Positions 51,451-59,936 of a stretch of DNA of 64,000 bases are shown in pieces. Under the pieces are notes generated by a model. The model was given only the letters and a program-made list of their open reading frames with translations. It was not told where the DNA came from and did not search any database. The first letter of the stretch is position 1. Each line of letters opens with the position of its first letter. The stretch comes from Candidatus Chlorohelix allophototropha (lineage in GTDB: Bacteria > Chloroflexota > Chloroflexia > Chloroheliales > Chloroheliaceae). The stretch is taken from assembly GCF_030389965.1 (NCBI RefSeq), contig NZ_CP128399.1, positions 1,540,934 through 1,604,933 of the forward strand. The letters are read 5' to 3'. Position numbers and translations under genes: made by a program.

Positions 51451-52953
51451 TTGGCTGTCATTGCACCTCAGGCATCCGGAGCGCCTGCACCCGTAAAACC
51501 AGCCCGGACTGTAAAAAAGCGAAATCGAACACTGCGTCGCCAGATTTTATGGTTTCTGGGAGCTTGTGCGGCGCTGGCAGTTATCGCTTTTCTGGCAGTA
51601 ATCAGCGCGACCACCGCCCGTATCTCTACTTTCAACGAAATAGCCTCAATTGCAGTGCCTAGTATCAATGCCACCAACGATGCAACTCAGTTGCTTGCGG
51701 GTGAAGTTGAGAATACGGGCGAATATATTCTGGCGGATCAAGGCAAAGCTACTAGTTCCGCTCCCGGTGCGTCGGCTCCGGCTACTAACAAACAGTCCAT
51801 TCTTGCCAAAATCGAAGAGCAACGCGCCGCTTTTGATCTTGCCTTACAGCGCGGCTACAGCGCTCTGAGCAATTACAGCGGTTCGATTAAGCCCGATGCT
51901 TCTAAAGCATTGCTCTATATCAGCACTCGCTATGGGCGCTTACAGGATGCATTGGCGCAGGCGCGCGCCCTAACCGATAAAGGCGACCTTACCACTGCCA
52001 TTCAAGCTTTTCTGAACGGGCAAAATGATAACTACGAGCCGCTTTTTGCCAGTCTCTACTTCCTGCGTAGTGTTCACCAATCGCGCCTTGAAGAAGCCGA
52101 AAGCAGCGCGGTCTATTCTGCCGAGTTGCAGCAATATTTGGCGGTGGCGGCTACCATCATTTTTGGAGTCGGGCTGGTAGTAACTAACCTGTGGGTTACC
52201 TTCCGGGTGAAGCGTGTATTTGTGCCGCTGCTCAATCTGGCGCTGCTAATCGTGTTGATCTATTCGATTTTCCTATGGTCGGTGCTGTCCAATAGTCGCC
52301 GCGACCTGACGCAAGTGGTAGCTACCTATAACCGCACTGCCCTGCTCAGCGATTCCTTGACTTATATTACCGACGCTTCATCAGATCAGGTGCAATGGGT
52401 CATCAGCGGCAAGCAATTAGCGGGACAAACCGGGCTTGGTACGGGTGCACGAGACGAGATTTACAATCAAGATTTGAAAACACGGCTAGAGTTGCTGCTA
52501 TCCTTGCGCGCAAAAGACGGTACGTTATCGGTTGACCCTACGCAATTGGTAGATTGCCCCGCTTCTGCCACTTCACGTGCCAATTATAATTTCGAGGGAA
52601 ATATTGCTCAGTTGTGCCGCGAATTGCCTGCTTCATATAGCTCCAACAACCTGAACCAGTTTATCAAGGCGTACCGCGATTGGCTGACCATGCAGAGTCG
52701 CTTTAGCCCCTTAGTCACCTCTGGCAAAATTGATGAGGCGCTCACGCTTCGTTCTGGCGATGGGGCGAAAGCCTATACCCTCATGGCTGATAGTCTGAAC
52801 AAGGAACGCAACCTCAATATTCAAGATTACCGCAATCGTAGTCAGCAAGGCACGGACGGTTTGAGTTTCGCCACTCAACTTGCCTGGATTATCTATCCGG
52901 CGGCGTTGGCATTAGTGGCGGGTGGTTTGCTGGTTTGGCGCAGGGAATTTTAA
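51451..52953 (+). CDS. Four-TM protein with two extracellular four-helix-type loops (GlnX-like)
   Basis: The 500-residue protein starts with TTG 51451, 7 nt after AGGAGG (a TTG at 51355 is open but unsupported). After a basic N-terminus comes TM1 (about 28-52), an extracellular helical domain of about 175 residues (INATNDATQLLAGEVENTGEYILAD is 4HB/CHASE3-like), a TM2-TM3 hairpin (about 230-285), a second helical extracellular domain and TM4 at the C-terminus with only five residues beyond. No cytoplasmic output domain exists. It is followed 16 nt later by a binding-protein lipoprotein. Architecture and pairing resemble GlnX of the actinobacterial GlnH-GlnX-PknG sensor. Confidence 0.72.
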   Translation: MAVIAPQASGAPAPVKPARTVKKRNRTLRRQILWFLGACAALAVIAFLAVISATTARISTFNEIASIAVPSINATNDATQLLAGEVENTGEYILADQGKATSSAPGASAPATNKQSILAKIEEQRAAFDLALQRGYSALSNYSGSIKPDASKALLYISTRYGRLQDALAQARALTDKGDLTTAIQAFLNGQNDNYEPLFASLYFLRSVHQSRLEEAESSAVYSAELQQYLAVAATIIFGVGLVVTNLWVTFRVKRVFVPLLNLALLIVLIYSIFLWSVLSNSRRDLTQVVATYNRTALLSDSLTYITDASSDQVQWVISGKQLAGQTGLGTGARDEIYNQDLKTRLELLLSLRAKDGTLSVDPTQLVDCPASATSRANYNFEGNIAQLCRELPASYSSNNLNQFIKAYRDWLTMQSRFSPLVTSGKIDEALTLRSGDGAKAYTLMADSLNKERNLNIQDYRNRSQQGTDGLSFATQLAWIIYPAALALVAGGLLVWRREF

Positions 52954-52969
52954 GGGAGCGGAGGAATTT

Positions 52970-54280
52970 ATGGCAATGAAAAATCTGAAAAAACTTTCTC
53001 TGCTGTTTTTGCTATTACTGGTATTGCCGGGTTGCGGTGCGGCGGTTGGTAACGATATAACCCCCTCGAAGCGAGTTGAGGCTGTGGTTGCGCCTGACGT
53101 TGCGGTAAATTACGCGCCTGTCCAGCAAAACAGCGGGACTATTCGCATTTATTCCAGCTTACCTCTTACGGGCAGCAGTAAAGACCAGAGCCTGACTCTG
53201 ACTAATGCTATGCAAATGGCGTTGGAAGATGTTGGGGGACCTGATAAAACTATTAACGGGTTTAAGATTGACTTTGTAAGCCTCGATGATGCTACCGCGC
53301 AACGCGGGCAATGGGACGAAACCACCGAGAAAGCCAATGCTACACAAGCCGCCAATGACCCAGATGCGATGGTATATCTTGGACCTTACAATAGTGGCGC
53401 GGCGCAGGTGTCAATTCCGATTCTTAACCGCGCCGGGTTGCCGATTATTAGCCCTTCCAATACCTACCCCGGTTTGACGTTGGCAGTTGACGGTATCACC
53501 AAAGCAGGCGAGCCTGATAGCTTTTATCCCACCAAAACCCGCAACTATTTTCGAGTGGTAGCGCGGGACGATTGGCAGGGACCTGCAATTGTGCTGTTCG
53601 CCAGCGAAGTGCTAAAGGTAAAACGATTGTATCTGGTCAGCGAACCAGACCTCTTTGTTTACGGCAAGGGGCTAACCGATTCGGTAGAACGAGAAGCTCC
53701 CAAACATGGTATCTCTATCGTGGGACGCTCTACCGTTCAGGAACGTGCTGCGGATTATCGCGACCTCGCCCGCAAGATTCGCGATACCAACCCCGATATG
53801 GTTTTCTTTGGTGGAACTGCCCAGAACCAACCCGGTCGGTTACTGGCAGATGTGCGTGCTGCCGGAGTGACTGTCCCCTTTATGGGTGGCGATGGTCTCA
53901 ATAACCCCGCTTTCCTGAAAAGCGCCGGTGTTGCCGGTGAGGTGGAAACCTATAGCTCTATCAGCGGCGTGCCGGAAAACCTATTACCCGCCAAAGGTCA
54001 GGATTTTCTTAAACGCTATCGCGCTCGTTTCGGTGCCCCCACCAACTACACCTTGCACGGCTACGAGGTGATGTCGGTGGCGTTGAATGCTATCAAGAAA
54101 GCAGGGAAAAAAGATCGGAAGGCGATTCTGGACGCTATTGCCACTACTAAAAACTTTGATGGGGTGTTGGGGCGTTGGAGTTTTGATGCAAACGGCGATA
54201 CCGACTTAACCGATTTCGCCATCTATCAGATTAAGGACGGGCTTTTCGTTTACCAACGGCAGATCAAGCCGGGCAAATAG
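52970..54280 (+). CDS. LivJ-type substrate-binding lipoprotein without ABC permease
   Basis: The 436-residue protein has a lipoprotein signal (lipobox LPGC) and a Peripla_BP_6 (branched-chain amino acid/amide-type) fold: IRIYSSLPLTGSSKDQSLTLTNAMQMALE, then DATAQRGQWDETTEKANA, YLGPYNSGAAQVSIPILNRAGLPIISPSNTYPG, and NPDMVFFGGTAQNQPGRLLADVRAAG. No liv permease or ATPase follows; instead it is coupled to the four-TM protein. GGAGG precedes ATG 52970. A sensing role with the four-TM partner is more likely than import; ligand unknown. Confidence 0.88.
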   Translation: MAMKNLKKLSLLFLLLLVLPGCGAAVGNDITPSKRVEAVVAPDVAVNYAPVQQNSGTIRIYSSLPLTGSSKDQSLTLTNAMQMALEDVGGPDKTINGFKIDFVSLDDATAQRGQWDETTEKANATQAANDPDAMVYLGPYNSGAAQVSIPILNRAGLPIISPSNTYPGLTLAVDGITKAGEPDSFYPTKTRNYFRVVARDDWQGPAIVLFASEVLKVKRLYLVSEPDLFVYGKGLTDSVEREAPKHGISIVGRSTVQERAADYRDLARKIRDTNPDMVFFGGTAQNQPGRLLADVRAAGVTVPFMGGDGLNNPAFLKSAGVAGEVETYSSISGVPENLLPAKGQDFLKRYRARFGAPTNYTLHGYEVMSVALNAIKKAGKKDRKAILDAIATTKNFDGVLGRWSFDANGDTDLTDFAIYQIKDGLFVYQRQIKPGK

Positions 54281-54281
54281 A

Positions 54282-54303
54282 CAAGGGGCTTTTAAGTTCC
54301 TTG
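54282..54303 (+). terminator. Imperfect CAAGG-type terminator after the binding-protein gene
   Basis: CAAGGGGCTT/AAGTTCCTTG with G-T pairs; weaker member of the CAAGGGG family, directly after the stop. Confidence 0.55.
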
Positions 54304-54347
54304 CCTGAAATAAATAGGTTCAAAGTAAAGTAATTTGTAAAAATTTC

Positions 54348-55577
54348 TCAGGAGGATTGTCCCAATCCTGCCAAACGAGGGGTGTAGATTTCGTGCAACA
54401 CCAGCGCCGCTGCGCCCACTGCTCCGGCAAATTCGCCAGCCATCGAGAGTTCAACCGTTACCGGCTTTACATTGCGGGTGATTAACCGTTCGTTCAAGGC
54501 TTTGTCGACTTCGCTTTGGTAGATGTGGCGTAAAGGGTGCAACTTATTGCCGCCCAAAATCACCAGCCGAATATCCAGCAAGTTTACCAGACTGACGATG
54601 CCAGCCGCCAGAATACGCGCCGATTCTTTTACTACTGAGAGCGCCAGTGCATCGCCTTCCAGCGCCGCTTTACTCACTGCCTCAAAATCAATTTTACCCC
54701 TGCCTTTGCTCAACAAACTGGGCTTGTTTTCCTCCAGCAGCGCTTTAACTTTTGTGACCATTGCTACGGGGGAGCAATAAGTTTCTAGACAACCCCGATT
54801 GCCGCAAAAGCATGGCGGACCCTCAAAGTTTATAGTAATATGCCCGAACTCCCCGGCGTTGGTAGTATCGCCCCGGTAAATCTGATCCTGTAGAAAAATA
54901 CCCGCGCCGATGCCCGCGCCCATAAAAATGTAGGCGTAATTTGTGGCGTTTTGTGCACCGCCCACCCAATGTTCGCCAATGGCGGCGGCGGTAGCATCGT
55001 TATCTACCAGTACACGCAAACCTGTGCGATCTTCTAGCGCTTTTTTCAGGTTTAGTTCTTTCCAATTTTGCCCGAATAAATCCAGCGGTTCATACACAAT
55101 ACCCCGTTCGTGATCCATTGGACCGGGCCAGCCCACTCCTACTCCCAATATTTTATGCTCAGGTATCTGAGAATTTTCGATCATTTCGCCGATGCAGCGT
55201 GCTACCATATCAATAATCGCACCGGTTTCATGCGCGGGAACAGTTAGCGGCTGTGAAGAACTCGCCACCACGCTGCCATCCAGCGCCAGCAACGCCAGCG
55301 AAATCCCGTCACGATCCATCAATACGCCCACGGCATAGCGCGTTTCAGGATTGATGCGTAACTTAACACGAGGTTTGCGTCCAGAAGGGTCAACGCCCGC
55401 TTCAACTACCAACCCTTCTTCCAGAAGGCGGCGCACGATATTAGAAACGGTCTGCGCAGTTAGTCCGGTATCCTCCGCGATTTTAACCCGGCTGATTCCA
55501 TCACCAATCCGAATCGCTTCTAACACTACCCCTTGATTGTAGTCGCGAATGCGCGGTAGATTTGTACCTCCCGGCAT
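54348..55577 (-). CDS. ROK-family transcriptional repressor
   Basis: The 409-residue protein is a ROK regulator: N-terminal winged HTH (GISRVKIAEDTGLTAQTVSNIVRRLLEEGLV), then an ASKHA kinase-like domain with VGVGWPGPMDHERG, VDNDATAAAIGEHWVG, GAGIGAGIFLQDQIYRG and the zinc site GHITINFEGPPCFCGNRGCLETYCS. It lies divergent from a sugar ABC transporter whose promoter has two palindromes, so it most likely represses that operon and releases it on binding sugar. The kinase ligand residues look present but activity is not expected. Confidence 0.92.
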   Translation of the reverse strand: MPGGTNLPRIRDYNQGVVLEAIRIGDGISRVKIAEDTGLTAQTVSNIVRRLLEEGLVVEAGVDPSGRKPRVKLRINPETRYAVGVLMDRDGISLALLALDGSVVASSSQPLTVPAHETGAIIDMVARCIGEMIENSQIPEHKILGVGVGWPGPMDHERGIVYEPLDLFGQNWKELNLKKALEDRTGLRVLVDNDATAAAIGEHWVGGAQNATNYAYIFMGAGIGAGIFLQDQIYRGDTTNAGEFGHITINFEGPPCFCGNRGCLETYCSPVAMVTKVKALLEENKPSLLSKGRGKIDFEAVSKAALEGDALALSVVKESARILAAGIVSLVNLLDIRLVILGGNKLHPLRHIYQSEVDKALNERLITRNVKPVTVELSMAGEFAGAVGAAALVLHEIYTPRLAGLGQSS

Positions 55578-55760
55578 GCTGCCTCCGATTAATCTAATGC
55601 GTTTACTATTTACACTTCGTGTTGTACAGGTTATAATCAGTTATTAATTAACCAATCTTGAGAGCAATTTGCCGTATTAATTTTACTTATTTGGTGGGAA
55701 AGTTTCTGTCTTATCAAGGATAGAATCTTTTTACAAAATATGCAATAGGTTTCCAATTTA

Positions 55761-55779
55761 ATAAATCAAATTGATTTAT
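55761..55779. promoter_or_regulatory. ROK operator O1
   Basis: Perfect 19-bp palindrome ATAAATCAA-A-TTGATTTAT upstream of the sugar operon promoter. Confidence 0.75.
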
Positions 55780-55791
55780 AGAAAAAACCTA

Positions 55792-55820
55792 TTGACAAAT
55801 AAATCAAAATGATTTATGAT
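55792..55820 (+). promoter_or_regulatory. Promoter of the sugar ABC operon
   Basis: TTGACA (55792-55797), 17-bp spacer, TATGAT (55815-55820). Operator O2 covers spacer and part of the -10. It implies a leader of about 295 nt before ATG 56123. Confidence 0.8.
55799..55817. promoter_or_regulatory. ROK operator O2
   Basis: 19-bp palindrome ATAAATCA-AAA-TGATTTAT, differing from O1 only in the centre, offset exactly 38 bp from O1. Confidence 0.75.
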
Positions 55821-55826
55821 TTTTCT

Positions 55827-56122
55827 AGTTAACTATAATTAAGTTAAACAACTACACCTTTCAGCAGACCAATCTCTCGCAAATCGCATAGGTTATAACA
55901 AAAGCTGCAATGATAAAATCCCATGTTTTAAGCATGGTTAGCAGTTCAGATTAGTTCAATTCCCAGTTTTTTTGGGAATAAATGAGCGGGTATGACTTTG
56001 CCCGGAAATTTAATGACTTTTCCAAATCATCGGCTGAAGTCTGCAAATTTCTGGCTTTGTAATGTGCCCCCGTCCTTAAGAAGCGTAACATTGCTGTTCA
56101 CTTACCTACCAAGGAGGCAAGG
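55827..56122 (+). other. Long 5' leader of the sugar ABC operon
   Basis: No gene seen. Hairpins include CCATG/CATGG near 55930 and ATTCCCA/TGGGAAT near 55962, the latter enclosing a T run. Function unknown. Confidence 0.4.
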
Positions 56123-57328
56123 ATGAATCTTACCAAGTCCCTGTACAAAAAGTTCGGTCTTGGATTGGCGGTTGTGATGGGTTCTGCCATGATGCTAGGC
56201 GCTTGTGGCGACAACACTGCCACTCCTGTCCCGGCTGCTACCACTGCCGCTGCTACCACTGCCGCAGTCGCTACTACTGCTTCTGGCGCTACCGGAGCAA
56301 AAGCCGACCTCTCTGCGGCTAAAGGCTGCAAGAACGTTGCAATTCTGCTGCCTGAGACCGATTCTTCATTCCGCTGGGAAGCCTTAGACCGCCCACTGCT
56401 TCAGCAGGAAATTGCTGCCGCTATCCCCGGCGCTACCATTCAATATTCCAATGCCAGTAACAATGCTGATACTCAGCAGAACCAAGCTGAAGCTGCACTA
56501 ACCAAAGGCGCTTGCATTTTGGTAGTAGGCGCAAAAGACGGTGACAAAGCTTCCGCCATCGTGCAGAAAGCTAAAGCCGCCAAAGTGCCGGTTATCGCTT
56601 ACGACCGCTTGATTCAAGACAATGACCTCGCTTACTACGTCTCCTTCGACAATGTGAAGGTGGGCGAGTTGCAGGGTCAGTGGCTGGCTGACCAATACAA
56701 AGCCGGTAACTACGGTCTGAAAAAGGGCGCGAAACTGGCGATGATCAACGGTGGTCAGACCGACAACAACGCGCTGCTTTTCCGCCAAGGCGCTCTCAAT
56801 AAGCTGAAACCTCTGGTTGACAGCGGCGACTTGACCTTGGTTTACGATCAGTACACCCCGGATTGGGACAATGCCAAAGCCCAAACCTTGATGGAAGGCG
56901 TTTTGACTGCTCAGAAGAATGACCTCCAGATCGCTTACGTTGCTAACGACGGTATGGCTAACACTGTTATCGCCGCGCTACGTGCCCAGAAGTTGAACGG
57001 TAAAGTACCTGTTACCGGTCAGGATGCTTCTGATGATGGTATCAAGAATATCATCACCGGCGATCAGGGTATGACTGTTTACAAAGCCATCCCGCTAGAA
57101 GCCAAAGCGACAGGTCAATTGGTAGCCGCTCTTGCCGCTGGTACAGACCCCGGTAGCATTATAAATGGCAAGACCAAGACCAAAGGTGGCGTAGATGTTC
57201 CGTCCGTGCTAGCGGTTCCTGTAACCGTAACTAAAGACAACATCGTCTCCACTGTGTTCAAAGACGGTTTCGTCAAGAAAGAAAATGCCTGCAAAGGTCT
57301 TCCCGCTGGTACCGGTGGTATCTGCTAA
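56123..57328 (+). CDS. Sugar ABC transporter substrate-binding lipoprotein (CUT2)
   Basis: The 401-residue protein has lipobox LGAC, an Ala/Thr/Pro-rich linker and a periplasmic-binding fold like XylF: KNVAILLPETDSSFRWEALDRPLL, ALTKGACILVVGAKDGDKASAIVQKAKAAKVPVIAYDRLI, and QIAYVANDGMANTVIAALRAQKLNGKVPVTGQDAS. A xylose/aldose specificity is suggested by this resemblance but not shown. Followed by its ATPase and permease after a terminator-like hairpin, which would give more binding protein than membrane parts. RBS AAGGAGG. Confidence 0.92.
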   Translation: MNLTKSLYKKFGLGLAVVMGSAMMLGACGDNTATPVPAATTAAATTAAVATTASGATGAKADLSAAKGCKNVAILLPETDSSFRWEALDRPLLQQEIAAAIPGATIQYSNASNNADTQQNQAEAALTKGACILVVGAKDGDKASAIVQKAKAAKVPVIAYDRLIQDNDLAYYVSFDNVKVGELQGQWLADQYKAGNYGLKKGAKLAMINGGQTDNNALLFRQGALNKLKPLVDSGDLTLVYDQYTPDWDNAKAQTLMEGVLTAQKNDLQIAYVANDGMANTVIAALRAQKLNGKVPVTGQDASDDGIKNIITGDQGMTVYKAIPLEAKATGQLVAALAAGTDPGSIINGKTKTKGGVDVPSVLAVPVTVTKDNIVSTVFKDGFVKKENACKGLPAGTGGIC

Positions 57329-57343
57329 TTCCGGTAAACAAAT

Positions 57344-57375
57344 GCCCCCATTCCCACAAGAGTGGGGGCAATTTT
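57344..57375 (+). terminator. Hairpin after the binding-protein gene (attenuating terminator)
   Basis: GCCCCCA/TGGGGGC stem with internal loop and ATTTTAT tail; expected to reduce read-through to the ATPase gene. Confidence 0.7.
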
Positions 57376-57683
57376 ATCCGAGTCTGTTCACACCTATGCC
57401 ATCCTGAGTAAAACAGCGTGAGTATCCTGATTGCAGGGGTGTTTCATGTCTGCTCCGTGTAGCAAACCAACGTACTACAGAACTTCAGAGATATTTCACC
57501 TCATCAGGTTGGCATAATTTCTCAACGTAATGTTGAGGAAAACCAGAGTGTATAAGTCTTAACGCTAAACCATTCATATAAAATATAGTGGTATATTTCG
57601 AAAGTAAGCCTGACTGCTTGCAGATTTGTCTATAACCAACCGCCCAGAAACACTCCTCTAGGGGTAGAAGATGAGAAACAGGA
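57376..57683. other. Intergenic stretch inside the sugar operon
   Basis: A 308-nt gap with no convincing gene. A minus-strand frame (57485-57748) overlaps the ATPase start and lacks an RBS. Confidence 0.4.
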
Positions 57684-58481
57684 ATGAGTGAGAAAGTAAC
57701 TGCTACAACTGCCGGTATGGGGGTACCGCGCTTGCAGCTAAAAGGCATAAATAAAACCTTCGGTGCGGTGCGCGCGCTGATGAATGTAGATTTTGAAGCC
57801 TATGCCGGGGAGGTGGTGGGGCTTGTTGGTGACAACGGCGCGGGCAAATCCACCCTCATTAAAGTAATTTCAGGTGTCTATATCCCGGATTCCGGCGACT
57901 ATTTTATAGAAGGAGAAAGTGTTCATATAACTTCTCCTCAAGATGCCAACCACCATGGGATTGAAACGGTGTACCAAGACCTAGCGCTTTGCGATAATCT
58001 CGACGTGGTGGCTAATCTCTGGCTTGGTCGCGAAGAGCTACTGATGGGTACTCTTAATGAAGTAGAGATGGAACGGCTCACCCTTAATGTATTGCGCACA
58101 CTGGATGTGAAAATCCCTTCGGTGCGAGTGCCGGTTGCGGCACTCTCCGGTGGGCAGCGTCAATCTATCGCTGTTGCCAAGACCATCCTGCGCAAGCCCA
58201 AAGTGGTTTTGCTGGATGAGCCTACCGCTGCGCTCGGTGTCGCTCAAACCAAACAGGTTTTGAACCTGATCCGTCGCTTGCGTGAGCAAGGTCTGGCGGT
58301 AGTGGTTATCTCCCACAACCTCCATGATGTATTTGAGGTAGTGGATCGGGCGATTGTGATGCGCTTAGGACGGCGCTCTGCCACCTTTGATATTAAGAAC
58401 ACAACCCCTGAAAAAGTGGTGGGAGCAATTACCGGAGCCGAATTCGGTGATATTCCGGCGGGTACGGAGGCAGAGGTATAA
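57684..58481 (+). CDS. Sugar ABC transporter ATP-binding protein, single-domain type
   Basis: The 265-residue protein is one nucleotide-binding domain: Walker A GDNGAGKST near 46, Q-loop VYQDLALC, signature LSGGQRQ, Walker B VVLLDEPTAALG and the H-loop VISHN. CUT2 systems usually use a double-domain ATPase of about 500 residues (XylG, RbsA); the single-domain form is like FrcA and should act as a homodimer. It is coupled to the permease by a 2-nt gap. Confidence 0.93.
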   Translation: MSEKVTATTAGMGVPRLQLKGINKTFGAVRALMNVDFEAYAGEVVGLVGDNGAGKSTLIKVISGVYIPDSGDYFIEGESVHITSPQDANHHGIETVYQDLALCDNLDVVANLWLGREELLMGTLNEVEMERLTLNVLRTLDVKIPSVRVPVAALSGGQRQSIAVAKTILRKPKVVLLDEPTAALGVAQTKQVLNLIRRLREQGLAVVVISHNLHDVFEVVDRAIVMRLGRRSATFDIKNTTPEKVVGAITGAEFGDIPAGTEAEV

Positions 58482-58483
58482 CT

Positions 58484-59716
58484 ATGAGTAATGAACTCAA
58501 AACCGAAAGTGCGGTAGTAGAAAAATTACCCGGTCTTGCCGGAACAGTGCCACCGCCACCGGCGGAAAAATTTAGCATAAAAGCGTTGTTGCGCCAAGAT
58601 TTAGGTTTTCTACCGGTGCTGTTTACCTTACTGATTATCATAATCTACTTCCAGATTTCTACCAACGGTATCTTCCTCGATCCACGTAATATCTCGAACC
58701 TGATTCAACAGGTGGTCTCGGTCGGTATTATTGGTATCGCCGCGATTCTGGTACTGTTACTCGGTGAAATCGACCTAAGCCTTGCGGCGGTTTCACAGGC
58801 TTGTGCGGCAGTAACGGCAGTGCTGTCGGTTTATCAAGACTGGAATCCTTGGCTGGCAATTCTCGCTGGCTTGGTGGCGGGCGCTGTTATCGGGTTAGTC
58901 AACGGCTTCTTTATCGCAGTGCTGCGCGTCCCCTCCTTCATTGTCACTCTTGCCGGTTCTATTTTCTACGCCGGTATCCTGTTGCTGGTAATGGGTCGCC
59001 AAACTACCCTAACGGTGCGCGATCCGGTTATTCGTGACCTCGCTCCTAACTATATGGATACTATCGCCGGTTGGTTGGTTCCTTTAGTTGGTATTGGCTT
59101 GTATATCGGGTTTGTCCTTTTGGAACAACGCCGCCGCGCTACAATTGGTTTAAAAACCAAAGCCCCCATACGGTTAGGCATTCAGTTTGGGGTGGCTATA
59201 GTAATACCGGTAGGTATTATCTGGCTACTTCAGTCTTATAATGGTGTACCGATTGCCGGTTTAATCTGGATTGGGCTGGTTGTTGCTATCTGGGTATTAC
59301 TAACTAGAACTACCTATGGGCGACACCTTTATGCGGTGGGTGGTAATAGTGAAGCGGCTCGCCGCGCCGGTATCAATACCACTATGATGAAGCTTTCCAT
59401 TTTCGCGTTGGCTTCTACGCTGGCGGCGTTCGCTGGAATTATGCTGTTGTCGCGTAGCACCGCTGCTGCCACCCAGATAGACTCTACTTTGTTGTTGCGC
59501 GCTATTGCGGCGGCAGTAATCGGGGGGGTTAGTTTGTTCGGTGGACGCGGCTCAATCTGGGCAGTTGTATTGGGCGCGTTGGTAATCGGCAGCCTTGAAA
59601 ATGGTTTGACTTTGCAAGATCAAGAACAAAGCATAAAGAACGTTGTAGAGGGCACAGTCTTGATCTTGGCGGTAACTGCCGATGCGTTGGCACGGCGTTC
59701 TTCCAATCGTCGCTAA
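58484..59716 (+). CDS. Sugar ABC transporter permease (XylH/RbsC-like)
   Basis: The 410-residue protein has about ten hydrophobic helices and the CUT2 permease pattern: NLIQQVVSVGIIGIAAILVLLLGEIDLSLAAVS, GLVNGFFIAVLRVPSFIVTLAG, and the EAA-like loop YAVGGNSEAARRAGINTTMMKLSIFA. GGVSLFGGRGSIWAVVLGALVIG follows. It should form the transmembrane channel as homodimer with the ATPase. About 45 cytoplasmic residues precede TM1. RBS AGAGG. Confidence 0.93.
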   Translation: MSNELKTESAVVEKLPGLAGTVPPPPAEKFSIKALLRQDLGFLPVLFTLLIIIIYFQISTNGIFLDPRNISNLIQQVVSVGIIGIAAILVLLLGEIDLSLAAVSQACAAVTAVLSVYQDWNPWLAILAGLVAGAVIGLVNGFFIAVLRVPSFIVTLAGSIFYAGILLLVMGRQTTLTVRDPVIRDLAPNYMDTIAGWLVPLVGIGLYIGFVLLEQRRRATIGLKTKAPIRLGIQFGVAIVIPVGIIWLLQSYNGVPIAGLIWIGLVVAIWVLLTRTTYGRHLYAVGGNSEAARRAGINTTMMKLSIFALASTLAAFAGIMLLSRSTAAATQIDSTLLLRAIAAAVIGGVSLFGGRGSIWAVVLGALVIGSLENGLTLQDQEQSIKNVVEGTVLILAVTADALARRSSNRR

Positions 59717-59740
59717 CCTCAAGAATCTAATCAGCTTCAG

Positions 59741-59767
59741 GCAAGGGGTTTAAGCCCCTTGCTTTTT
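59741..59767 (+). terminator. Terminator of the sugar ABC operon
   Basis: GCAAGGGG/CCCCTTGC 8-bp stem with TTTAAG loop and six-T tail; the strongest CAAGGGG-family member here. Confidence 0.92.
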
Positions 59768-59936
59768 TAATACTAACTAAAAATGAACTGAACTTTTGTG
59801 CATTTAATACTAATAAATTGGCATTCTTGGTTTCAAAGTGCTAAAATATACGCATGTGAAAGAAGCTTTAACCCAAAAGCTTAATACTCTGCACCAACCA
59901 CTTGAACTAACCAAATAATTTGTGAAGAGGGGTTTC

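Noticed and set aside
55940-55990. tRNA-like TTCAATTCCC segment
   Set aside because: Only a T-loop-like string; no acceptor, D or anticodon arm can be formed around it.
57485-57748. Minus-strand 87-codon frame in the sugar operon
   Set aside because: It overlaps the start of the ATPase gene on the other strand, without RBS.
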